Source: CAYPLH01 sp964411505
GTDB lineage: Bacteria > Bacillota > Clostridia > CAYPLH01 > DUMO01
Assembly (NCBI GenBank): GCA_964411505.1
Contig: CAYPLH010000026.1
Coordinates: 1-54,538, forward strand
Direction: 5' to 3'
Length of the DNA stretch: 54,538 bases
The position numbers and the translations under genes were made by a program. The notes beneath the pieces were generated by a model that was not told the origin of the DNA, ran no database searches, and saw only the letters and a program-made list of their open reading frames with translations. Position 1 is the first letter of the stretch; every line of letters begins with the position of its first letter. Positions 37,638-45,157 of this stretch are shown piece after piece.

Positions 37638-37889
37638 GTGTCTATTCAGAGGTAGCTTTTCTTTCATGAAGAATCATCTCCAATACTGCAATACAGCTTC
37701 AGCAATGAAAACAATCAATTTAAAATGCCTTCTCGTTAAGTAATTCCGTGAACTCACTTGCGTTCAAACAGCACGGACATTACTAAACTCTAAGGCATTT
37801 TAAATTGTGTTTTCCTAAGCCTCGCTGTAACTAGCCGTATTAGAGATGATTCTTCAATTAATATGTTTGAGCTACCTCTGAATAGACAC
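37638..37889. mobile_element. Palindromic mobile element, second subfamily (252 bp)
   Basis: The element starts GTGTCTATTCAGAGGTAGCT and ends with its exact complement AGCTACCTCTGAATAGACAC. It forms an imperfect hairpin over most of its length (GAAGAATCATCTC with GAGATGATTCTTC, CAATTTAAAATGCC with GGCATTTTAAATTG). The flanks AGTTAATT (37630-37637) and AGTTAATC (37890-37897) are an 8-base target duplication with one mismatch. Its ends resemble those of the 258-bp elements. It carries no gene and lies between two minus-strand genes. Confidence 0.88.
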
Positions 37890-37904
37890 AGTTAATCAAC
37901 ATCA

Positions 37905-39200
37905 TCACCATCTGTATCTGGTTCTCCTTACAGACCTTCTAACAAAAAGTTTTATTATCATATAAAATACTCCGAAAACAGCAATAGCAGCAATAAAGAC
38001 TAAAGTCCACTTTATATAAGGATTGGAGTCTGGTTCAACTACAGTATCGACTACAGTATCGACTACAGTTTGTGTTATCTTTGCAGGGACACTTTTGTTA
38101 ATTGTTCTTGAAGCAATAATATTTGTCCTTCCAAGCTCAGTATTATCGGATTTATATATTACATAACCCAGTACATCACCAAGTTTTACAGGTGCTTTAA
38201 CCGGGGTATCAATAACTACCTCCTTTTCAATACTAGAAAGGTCTTGCTTCGCAGGTAAAAGAACGTTCACTTCCTTTTGTGTGAATAGCACAAGTTCTGG
38301 ATTATCGGAGGCTTGAAGTACATTGACAGTACTAACAGGTTGATTTGTTGCTGCAATATTTTGAATTTTGAAATTATTATAACCATATTCAAGCAGCTCT
38401 TTTGCAAATTTAAAGGAATCATCACGTGTTTTTGCCCCCATTACTACTGTTAAGAGCTCCAAACCGATATCATCAATAGCTGATGCGACAACATTGAACC
38501 CTGCAGGGTCTGTATATCCTGTTTTTATACCTGTAATATGAGAGAAACATTCTGAAGACTCTTTTAATAGTTCATTGGTAGCCCGTAAGTAAACGGTTTC
38601 TTCAGGATTTCCTGCAACAGGCATATTATAATACTGTTGGGATACAATATCCCGAAACAAAGGAAGAGTCAGTGCGTGCCTTGCCATTAATGAAAGATCA
38701 AGTGCCGAGGAATAGTGTCCGTCGTTATGCATGCCATTTGTATTAAGAAAATTAGTGTTTTTACAGCCAAGCTCTTTTGCTCTTGAATTCATAAGATCAA
38801 TAAACTCTAGCCGTGTTGTGCATAAATTTTCAGCGATGATGTTGGCAGTTTCATTGGCCGACCTAACCAAAAGAGCATTTAAAAGAACCTCTAGAGAATA
38901 CTCGTCTCCGGGCTTTATCCCTACATGCATTCCATCAGGTCCAATATCGTAAACTGCTTCGGAGCTGGCCGACATTACCTGTTCTGATTGACCTTTTTCT
39001 ATTGCAAGGATTGCAGTCATTATCTTAGTCGTGCTGGCAGGATATAATTGTTTTTCAGAATTCTTGCTAAAGAGAACCTGACCGTTGGAAACGTCTACTA
39101 AAATTGCAGCTTTTGCATCTATTTGTGGTGTAGATTCTGCATAGCTTGTGATGCTATACAATGATAGTAAAAAAATAATGCAGAATGTAATTCTTTTCAA
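37905..39200 (-). CDS. D-alanyl-D-alanine carboxypeptidase (DacF/PBP5 type)
   Basis: A 431-residue penicillin-binding protein. A signal peptide (FCIIFLLSLYSITSYA) is followed by the active-site S56-T-T-K59, SAN in VRSANETAN, and KTG in GIKTGYTDPAG. A C-terminal membrane helix (WTLVFIAAIAVFGVFYMIIKL) and an arginine-rich tail replace the usual amphipathic anchor. It trims the terminal D-Ala from peptidoglycan. The start is TTG with AGGAGG upstream. A 12-base in-frame repeat near 38041-38064 gives VVDTVVDTVV before the membrane helix. The palindromic element lies just past the stop. Confidence 0.95.
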   Translation of the reverse strand: MKRITFCIIFLLSLYSITSYAESTPQIDAKAAILVDVSNGQVLFSKNSEKQLYPASTTKIMTAILAIEKGQSEQVMSASSEAVYDIGPDGMHVGIKPGDEYSLEVLLNALLVRSANETANIIAENLCTTRLEFIDLMNSRAKELGCKNTNFLNTNGMHNDGHYSSALDLSLMARHALTLPLFRDIVSQQYYNMPVAGNPEETVYLRATNELLKESSECFSHITGIKTGYTDPAGFNVVASAIDDIGLELLTVVMGAKTRDDSFKFAKELLEYGYNNFKIQNIAATNQPVSTVNVLQASDNPELVLFTQKEVNVLLPAKQDLSSIEKEVVIDTPVKAPVKLGDVLGYVIYKSDNTELGRTNIIASRTINKSVPAKITQTVVDTVVDTVVEPDSNPYIKWTLVFIAAIAVFGVFYMIIKLFVRRSVRRTRYRW

Positions 39201-39414
39201 TTTTATTCCTCCTGTTTTACCCTAAAGTAGCATATTAAAGTATATCATATTTATATGAAAATAATACAAGGGGTAATTTTGTACCTTTAATCCATATTTT
39301 AAACTTAGAAATTCTTTCCTAAATAAAGAGGATTCCACCCAATAATGTAGAATATTAGATAATGTTAATTAAATTAAGGGGGAAGAGCTTATTATTAAAT
39401 TTGAATTTCTGGGG

Positions 39415-40080
39415 TTGGATATAAATATTAAAAAAGAGGTTGCCGGTTTGACGGCTGCTTTTGTTATCATTACAGTTGTAATCATTACATATGTTTACCA
39501 ACAGAATAAAGGAGAAATAATTATTGACACGAGTAATGATCATTCTTTGCAGACTGTATACGAAACTAAAAATGAAGCAGAAGCGTCTCAAAAAGCAGAA
39601 ACAATTCAGGTATATGTTACTGGTTGTGTTAAAAATCCTGGGGTAATCACAATTGAAAAAGGACTGATAATAGAAGATGCAATAGAAGCAGCAGGTGGTG
39701 CAACCGAAGATGCTGATCTAGAAAATATCAACCTCGTTTATATACTAAACAAAAATGTAATGCTCCGAATAAAATCGAAAAGTGAGGATGATGCTATAAC
39801 TATATCTGAAGCAGGCCCTGGACTTGATATGATATATGATAGCGCAGGGGCGGTTAGCGACTATGCAGGTGAAAGCAATAGTAATTCATTGATAAATATT
39901 AATACAGCATCAATAATCGAACTTCAAAACTTGCCCGGGATAGGTGAGCAGACTGCAAAAAACATAATAGATTTCAGAAATGAAAACGGAAGTTTCGAAA
40001 AAGAAGAAGATATTATGAAGGTTCCGGGGATAAAGGAAAACAAGTTTAGAAGCATCAAGGATTTTATAACAGTAGACTGA
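39415..40080 (+). CDS. comEA: Competence protein ComEA-like DNA-binding protein
   Basis: About 221 residues: a membrane anchor (AGLTAAFVIITVVIITYVY), a SLBB-type domain (IQVYVTGCVKNPGVI, AIEAAGGATEDADLENIN) and a C-terminal helix-hairpin-helix pair (NINTASIIELQNLPGIGE, GSFEKEEDIMKVPGIK). ComEA binds incoming DNA outside the membrane during transformation. The start is uncertain: TTG 39415 has no properly spaced ribosome site, while AGGGGGAAG at 39377-39385 points to ATT codons at 39391 or 39394 in the same frame. No other com genes are in the window. Confidence 0.9.
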   Translation: MDINIKKEVAGLTAAFVIITVVIITYVYQQNKGEIIIDTSNDHSLQTVYETKNEAEASQKAETIQVYVTGCVKNPGVITIEKGLIIEDAIEAAGGATEDADLENINLVYILNKNVMLRIKSKSEDDAITISEAGPGLDMIYDSAGAVSDYAGESNSNSLININTASIIELQNLPGIGEQTAKNIIDFRNENGSFEKEEDIMKVPGIKENKFRSIKDFITVD

Positions 40081-40161
40081 CAACATGTTTCAATCTACGT
40101 GGAACGCATTTTTGTATTCTACGAACCGTTAGTTTTCAAAAAATAATTAGCCTGTTCTGTT

Positions 40162-40206
40162 GCTACACTATATCCATCATATCTTCAGCTATCTGTGAAC
40201 AGTAGC
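40162..40206. mobile_element. Relic of a palindromic element
   Basis: On the minus strand GCTACTGTTCACAG and ATAGCTGAAGATAT resemble the right end of the 258-bp elements (GTTACAGTTCACAGG and TAGCTAAAGAGATAT). The 45-base segment also starts GCTAC, so it could be an internally deleted copy. No direct repeat flanks it. Confidence 0.45.
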
Positions 40207-40249
40207 TGAGCGATCTTCTTACAAAATGTCGTTCTGCGCAGCAAAAAGT

Positions 40250-40278
40250 TTTACAAAGAACTAAAACAAGGTTATAAT
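40250..40278 (+). promoter_or_regulatory. Candidate sigma-A promoter
   Basis: TTTACA (40250-40255) and TATAAT (40273-40278) with a 17-base spacer, 54 bases ahead of the oxidoreductase gene at 40332. Confidence 0.7.
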
Positions 40279-40331
40279 TATCCATATATTTAAAGTTGCA
40301 AAATAGAATAGAAATATTGGAGGAGCAAAAT

Positions 40332-41546
40332 ATGAGCGACACTGTATCAATTGTTTTAGTGGGTATTGGAGGATATGGCAACAATTATGTCAGAGGTCTA
40401 TTGGAGAATCCCAAAAGATTTGAATATGATTTTAATATAGTTGGAGTGGTAGATCCCAATCCTTGTGGAGCGCGGATGATTGATAAAATAAGAGAACTTA
40501 AGATCCCTATATTTAGCACTTTAGAAGAGTTTTATGAGAACAATTCTGCTGATTTGGCTGTGATATCAACCCCTATACAGTTCCACAGCATACAAACATG
40601 TCTAGCATTATCAAAAGGCAGTAATGTACTTTGTGAAAAGCCCTTAAGTTCCACCCCTCGTGAAGCACTTAAAATGATTGAATGCCGAGATAAGTTTGGT
40701 AAATTTGTATCAATAGGATATCAATGGTCACACAACCGAGCTATACACGAATTGAAAGAGGATATTATGTCTGGGATCTTTGGCAAACCTGTAAGATTAA
40801 AAACTTTGGTTCAATGGGCAAGAACAGATACTTATTTTAAGAGAGGCTGGGCAGGGAAATTAAAGGATTCTGAGGGACGACCTATAAATGATAGTATAGC
40901 AAATAATGCTACAGCGCACTATATACATAATATGTTCTATATACTTGGAGACAGAGTAGACACAAGTATTCGACCCGCTACTGTGACAGCTGAGCTATAC
41001 CGTGCAAACAAAATAGAAAACTATGACACCGCAATGATGAGAACTATAACCGAAAATGGTGTTGAAATCATGTATTTTGGTACACATGCCACAAAGAAGC
41101 ACTACGGTCCAGTATTTCGTTATGAGTTTGAAAAAGCAGCAATCGAGTTTGAAGAGAAAGGCGATAGAGATAGTAGTATTATAACTGCAAATTTTAACGA
41201 TGGTAGCACAAAAGCTTACACTACTAATCCTTTTAATGATACACTTGTCAAACTGTGGAATGCTATATTGGCTGTAAAAGGAAAAGCAAAGATACTATGT
41301 CCGCCCGAAGCTGCTCTTTCACACACATTGTGCATACAAGGCATGCAGGATTCAAAGCCGCAAATTACAAACTTTCCCGAAGAAATGGTGAAATGGACTG
41401 AAGATCTTAGAGATGGACACAGCGGAACATATGCAAAAGGATTGGATGAAGCTATCGAAAGGTGTTATGAAAACTGGGCTTTACCATCCGAGTTAGGTGT
41501 ACCATGGGCATGCCCTGGTAAAGAGATACAGATTGCAAAAAAATGA
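40332..41546 (+). CDS. Gfo/Idh/MocA-family oxidoreductase
   Basis: A 404-residue NAD(P)-dependent oxidoreductase. VSIVLVGIGGYGNNYV is the Rossmann motif, NVLCEKPLSSTPREA carries the EKP lysine and ATAHYIHNMFYILG is the substrate-site histidine region. It lacks the cysteine insert of the 30903 protein. ATG 40332 is the start, behind GGAGGAG; earlier codons lack support. A promoter lies upstream and a hairpin downstream, so it appears to be a single transcription unit away from the glycan locus. A sugar or cyclitol substrate is likely. Confidence 0.88.
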   Translation: MSDTVSIVLVGIGGYGNNYVRGLLENPKRFEYDFNIVGVVDPNPCGARMIDKIRELKIPIFSTLEEFYENNSADLAVISTPIQFHSIQTCLALSKGSNVLCEKPLSSTPREALKMIECRDKFGKFVSIGYQWSHNRAIHELKEDIMSGIFGKPVRLKTLVQWARTDTYFKRGWAGKLKDSEGRPINDSIANNATAHYIHNMFYILGDRVDTSIRPATVTAELYRANKIENYDTAMMRTITENGVEIMYFGTHATKKHYGPVFRYEFEKAAIEFEEKGDRDSSIITANFNDGSTKAYTTNPFNDTLVKLWNAILAVKGKAKILCPPEAALSHTLCIQGMQDSKPQITNFPEEMVKWTEDLRDGHSGTYAKGLDEAIERCYENWALPSELGVPWACPGKEIQIAKK

Positions 41547-41567
41547 TTTTACCTTGAATTTTACCTT

Positions 41568-41608
41568 GATAGGAATTTATACCTGATGCTTTTTTATAAA
41601 TTCCTATC
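41568..41608 (+). terminator. Hairpin, probable terminator
   Basis: A perfect 14-bp stem (41568-41581 GATAGGAATTTATA with 41595-41608) and a 13-base loop with six T, 21 bases past the oxidoreductase stop. The following tract (ACGTTTATT) is a weak T-run. Confidence 0.65.
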
Positions 41609-41747
41609 ACGTTTATTACATGCATTATACTAATGAATTTGTTGCTGTGGTGTTGGTCATAATAAAATCGAAAAGTATCAGAAAAATCACCCATGATATC
41701 CAAAAGGCATATTCTGATAGTAATACATTAAGTATGGAGGTTTTATT

Positions 41748-42911
41748 ATGGCAGAAGGAAAAATAAAGCGAGTGTTTCCTGGTGGCAACACATCACGAGG
41801 GTTTTACAGTTATTATGATTACATATTAAGTCAGGAAGAGGCAAACCGAATTTTTATAATTAAAGGTGGTCCAGGTGTTGGAAAATCAACGCTAATGAAA
41901 AGGGTTGCAAATGAGGTTATTAGAAGGGGCTATGATGTGGAACTGATGCATTGCTCAAGTGACCCGGGAAGCCTTGATGGAATAGTTATTCCCAAAGCTA
42001 GTGTAGCCTTAATGGACGGTACGGCACCTCATATTGTAGAACCAAAGACTCCTGGAGCAATTGACGAAATTATCAATTTAGCAGACTACTGGAATGAGGA
42101 AGGTATAGTAAGTAACCGGTTAGAAATTATTAATATCAGCAAGGAAATCCGAAATCTTTTTGCAAGAGCTTATAGTTATATAAAAGCTGCTTTCTTAATT
42201 TATAAAGATACTGAATCCATCTATTCTAACGCTATGGATCATCAAAAGACTAATAATATTGCCCAAAACATTATTGCAAACCTTTTTTGGAAGCATTCAA
42301 AGGATGAAATGGATCAAGACTTGACAGTGCAAAGTTCTTTAGCGTTCCAATTTAGTAATAGAATAGCTAATAAAAAGGGAATATGGCGAAAGCTTTTTGC
42401 CTCAGCTATTACTCCTCAAGGTCTTGTAAACCATCTGAACACTGTGCTTGTTACAAAAAAGATATACAAGATAAAAGGCGGCAAGGGTACGGGTGTTGAA
42501 GGGCTCATGACTAAAATTGCAACAGCTGCTGTGGAGAATGGATTCGATGTTGAATGTTTCTACTGCGCTCTTGAACCAGATAAGCTTGAGCATGTTGTAA
42601 TTTTGGGAAAAAACATAGCATTTACTACTGTAAATGCATATCATAATGCTGATATTGAGGCGGATGAAGAAATTGATTTAAGTGAATTCATAAACTATTC
42701 ATTGCTTGAACCCAATAAACGTGATATTGAATTTAACGAAGCTCAATTTGACTACTTAATGGGTAGAGCGATAGAAACACTAAAAATGGCAAAGACTAAG
42801 CATGATGAACTTGAGCGATATTATATACCCTATATGGATTTTGATAGTGTAGAGGCAAAAACCCAAGAAATCATTAAAAAAGTGCTTGAATATATAGAAA
42901 AAGATATATAA
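41748..42911 (+). CDS. Two-lobed P-loop ATPase-like protein (PRK06851 type)
   Basis: A 387-residue protein of two related halves. The first has a full Walker A motif, GGPGVGKST (about 40-48), followed by HCSSDPGSLDGIVIP. The second has a degenerate loop, GGKGTGVEG (about 243-251), followed by the parallel YCALEPDKLEHVVIL. The conserved pairing suggests an internal duplication with one active and one regulatory nucleotide site. The family occurs in Clostridia and Bacilli and its function is unknown to me. TGGAGG precedes the ATG. Confidence 0.8.
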   Translation: MAEGKIKRVFPGGNTSRGFYSYYDYILSQEEANRIFIIKGGPGVGKSTLMKRVANEVIRRGYDVELMHCSSDPGSLDGIVIPKASVALMDGTAPHIVEPKTPGAIDEIINLADYWNEEGIVSNRLEIINISKEIRNLFARAYSYIKAAFLIYKDTESIYSNAMDHQKTNNIAQNIIANLFWKHSKDEMDQDLTVQSSLAFQFSNRIANKKGIWRKLFASAITPQGLVNHLNTVLVTKKIYKIKGGKGTGVEGLMTKIATAAVENGFDVECFYCALEPDKLEHVVILGKNIAFTTVNAYHNADIEADEEIDLSEFINYSLLEPNKRDIEFNEAQFDYLMGRAIETLKMAKTKHDELERYYIPYMDFDSVEAKTQEIIKKVLEYIEKDI

Positions 42912-43058
42912 CTTATGGTAGTTCCAAAATATGAGGTATGATTAATTATATGCCAATGAAATTAAAGACGGTGTTACTTGCACTATGATTACTCCTCAAA
43001 TAAGTTGAAAGATGATTTTTAGGTCACAATGTTACTTTTATGTGAGATAATTATGTTA

Positions 43059-43208
43059 TTATTTGAGTGTGTTTGGAACGATAAAAAGCAAAGTGATAAT
43101 ATAGCCTGTTATAAATGAGAATAATGGCAGCACAAGTAAATACAATATGGCTTTCTGTGTCCTAGTAAATCTTTGTCTTCTATTCCTTTCAAATCTCCCA
43201 TTTCTCAT
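43059..43208 (-). CDS. Small single-pass membrane protein
   Basis: A 49-residue protein: an arginine-rich N-terminus (MRNGRFERNRRQRFTRTQK) followed by one membrane helix (AILYLLVLPLFSFITGYIIT). ATG 43208 is chosen because AAAGGAG lies eight bases upstream, and the longer reading frame has no such site. It lies behind the SIS-domain gene, past a terminator, so it must have its own promoter. Function unknown. Confidence 0.65.
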   Translation of the reverse strand: MRNGRFERNRRQRFTRTQKAILYLLVLPLFSFITGYIITLLFIVPNTLK

Positions 43209-43247
43209 GGCAAGCACTCCTTTATTGGATATACTGTCCAAAATGAT

Positions 43248-43290
43248 AAAAAATATTCCCAGAAGCCATCTATTGAACTTCTGGGAATAT
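43248..43290 (-). terminator. Rho-independent terminator of the SIS-domain gene
   Basis: On the minus strand, a perfect 13-bp stem (43278-43290 with 43253-43265, containing TTCTGGGAA) is followed by TTTTTTATC. It lies 54 bases past the stop of the SIS-domain gene. Confidence 0.88.
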
Positions 43291-43343
43291 AGTTTTATGA
43301 GTGATGATATCAAAGACCCGAAAAGACTGATACCTTTAAAAAT

Positions 43344-44381
43344 TTATAATTTTATCCAGGGATCCAGCCCCTGAGGAAGGTCAGGGTTAATACCCAGACT
43401 TAATGCCTTATAAAAGGATACTGCCTGTGGAACGAATATAAACGGTATACCTAAAACCTCAAAGCTCTTATACCTAGGTACAGTAATATTATAGTCAGAA
43501 CCCCAGATGTTATGATACTCAGCACTGACAGTAACTACAATTGCTCCTTTGTTTTTTAGATCTTTTATTAAATCTTTTTGATAAGAGTTTTCCGAAGGTG
43601 AGCAAGCAACTATCACTAATGATTTGTTGTTGATCATTACCATTGGTCCATGGCGAACGTCAAGGATATGATAATAATTTGAATCAAGCTGACAGATCTC
43701 TTTAAATGCCAGTGAACCCTCTTCTGCAATTCCTTCGAGAGATGAATCTGCAAGCACTACCACTTTATTCCACTCGGTTATTTCTCCAATCTGCCTTGCA
43801 ACGTCTTTGTATTGCTGCATATTTTTTTCTTGATTATCAACTGCTTTTTTTGCTTCTTCTATAAATTCTGTATCACCTGTCATTATTGCAGTAATCAGAA
43901 TATTAGCAAGATAGAGGTTGCTCACCGTTCTTGTCTGACAAATACTTTCATCAAATGCCCAAGGGAGCTCAATATTAAAATCTGCAATCTTTGAGAGAGC
44001 TGAATCACTTTTCATACAAATACTCATACATTTAATATTAAATTTGTCTTTTGCTTTTTTAATTGCGTTAATTACTTCGCTTGTGCTTCCTGACCTTGAA
44101 GGAGCAATTATAAGCGTACCGGGCAGTAGTTTCGTATAATGATCAAAATTGATCATAAGATCTCCGGAAGGTATTGCAATAGACTTTAATCCTTTTTGGT
44201 TAACACTTATTGCCGCTGATTTACACAAACTGAAGCTTGAACCACAGCCTGTGTAAGTATAGCTTTTAAATGAGTTGTCACTAAAGAATTCTCTAATTCT
44301 GCTTTTGTTTTTCATTATATGGTCAAAAGTTTTTTTGAGCGCATCATGCTGTGAGAAAATCTCTTGTTCTGTTTTATACAT
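43344..44381 (-). CDS. SIS-domain sugar isomerase/deaminase-like protein
   Basis: A 345-residue protein with two SIS (sugar isomerase) domains. YTGCGSSFSLCKSAA and IIAPSRSGSTSEVINAI are the phosphosugar-binding loops of the first, and LAFKEICQLDSNYYHILDVRHGPM those of the second, as in the isomerase half of GlmS and in AgaS/FrlB-type proteins. It lacks the glutaminase domain, so it probably acts on an amino-sugar phosphate made elsewhere, either deaminating or isomerising it. GGAGGG precedes the ATG and a terminator ends it, so it is transcribed alone. Confidence 0.88.
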   Translation of the reverse strand: MYKTEQEIFSQHDALKKTFDHIMKNKSRIREFFSDNSFKSYTYTGCGSSFSLCKSAAISVNQKGLKSIAIPSGDLMINFDHYTKLLPGTLIIAPSRSGSTSEVINAIKKAKDKFNIKCMSICMKSDSALSKIADFNIELPWAFDESICQTRTVSNLYLANILITAIMTGDTEFIEEAKKAVDNQEKNMQQYKDVARQIGEITEWNKVVVLADSSLEGIAEEGSLAFKEICQLDSNYYHILDVRHGPMVMINNKSLVIVACSPSENSYQKDLIKDLKNKGAIVVTVSAEYHNIWGSDYNITVPRYKSFEVLGIPFIFVPQAVSFYKALSLGINPDLPQGLDPWIKL

Positions 44382-44499
44382 AATAGACCCTCCAAGTTGA
44401 TTGTTATATTGTTATTACCATTAGTATAGCTTAAGATTGGTTGTATGTAAAGGTGACATTTTCACATGTGGTACAATGAGACATTATCATAAGTGGATC

Positions 44500-44757
44500 G
44501 TTACTGTTCAGACCCTCTGTAACTTGAGATATAACTGTGCAATAACGGAAACTTCGCTTCATTTGCAAGAGCTGTATAGTTCAGCTCGGGCAAGCCGAAA
44601 CTCGCAAAAATACATTTTGAAATATTACTTTGTTGCATTTTTGCTCAAACAGTCGGCTTGCTTTTCCTCACTCTGACTATACATCTCTAAGCTGCATTTC
44701 GCTAATGTTTCCTAACATTGCACAGTTATATCTCTTTAGCTACCTGTGAACTGTAAC
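44500..44757. mobile_element. Palindromic mobile element, 258 bp, copy A
   Basis: The ends GTTAC and GTAAC are complementary, and the whole element folds on itself imperfectly (GAGATATAACTGTGCAAT near the left end, its complement near the right; AGCTGTATAG and CTATACATCT further in). It is flanked by perfect 8-base direct repeats AGTGGATC at 44492-44499 and 44758-44765, a target-site duplication. It has no coding capacity, so it is MITE-like and needs a transposase elsewhere. It ends 38 bases before the thrS promoter. Confidence 0.94.
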
Positions 44758-44795
44758 AGTGGATCATAACTCAGAGGAGCTGTTTTTATCAATTC

Positions 44796-44824
44796 TTGAC
44801 AACGCCCAAATATAAGATTATAAT
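44796..44824 (+). promoter_or_regulatory. thrS promoter
   Basis: Consensus TTGACA (44796-44801) and TATAAT (44819-44824) with an optimal 17-base spacer, directly ahead of the T-box leader. Confidence 0.92.
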
Positions 44825-44834
44825 GAGAAAAAAT

Positions 44835-45039
44835 AAACCTGCAGTGAAGAGAAGAGTAGGCAGATATTGCCCTTAAAGAGAGGAATTACCTAGGCTGAAA
44901 GTATTTCCAGGATAAACTCGCCGAAGACCACCTTGGAGCGGGAACGTTGACTTACGTTATAGTCATTAATGAGTACAAAATTAGGGTGGAACCACGGAAT
45001 AGACCCCGTCCCTGCATAATTGCAGGGATGGGGTTTTTT
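44835..45039 (+). promoter_or_regulatory. T-box leader (threonine) of thrS
   Basis: The T-box sequence AGGGTGGAACCACGG is at 44983-44997. It is followed by a terminator: CCCCGTCCCTGCA (45004-45016) pairs with 45021-45033, then six T (45034-45039). The ACC at 44927-44929 in CGAAGACCACC is the likely specifier codon, fitting threonine. When uncharged tRNA-Thr binds, the antiterminator forms and thrS-thyX are transcribed. The stem I 5' boundary is estimated. Confidence 0.95.
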
Positions 45040-45070
45040 AGAAGAAGGCTGTATGATCATATTAGATTGC

Positions 45071-45111
45071 AGGAATAAGTCGCAAAGCGACTTGCTGGGG
45101 AGCAATCATAA
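45071..45111. repeat. Hairpin repeat AAGTCGC-AAA-GCGACTT, copy 2
   Basis: The same core and AGCAATCATAA tail as at 19593-19621, with several changes in the outer arms. It lies between the T-box terminator and the thrS ribosome site, so it is transcribed in the read-through mRNA. Confidence 0.75.
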
Positions 45112-45157
45112 TATATGTGTATAAAAATTTATGCTTTATAAATATGGAGGAGCCAAT

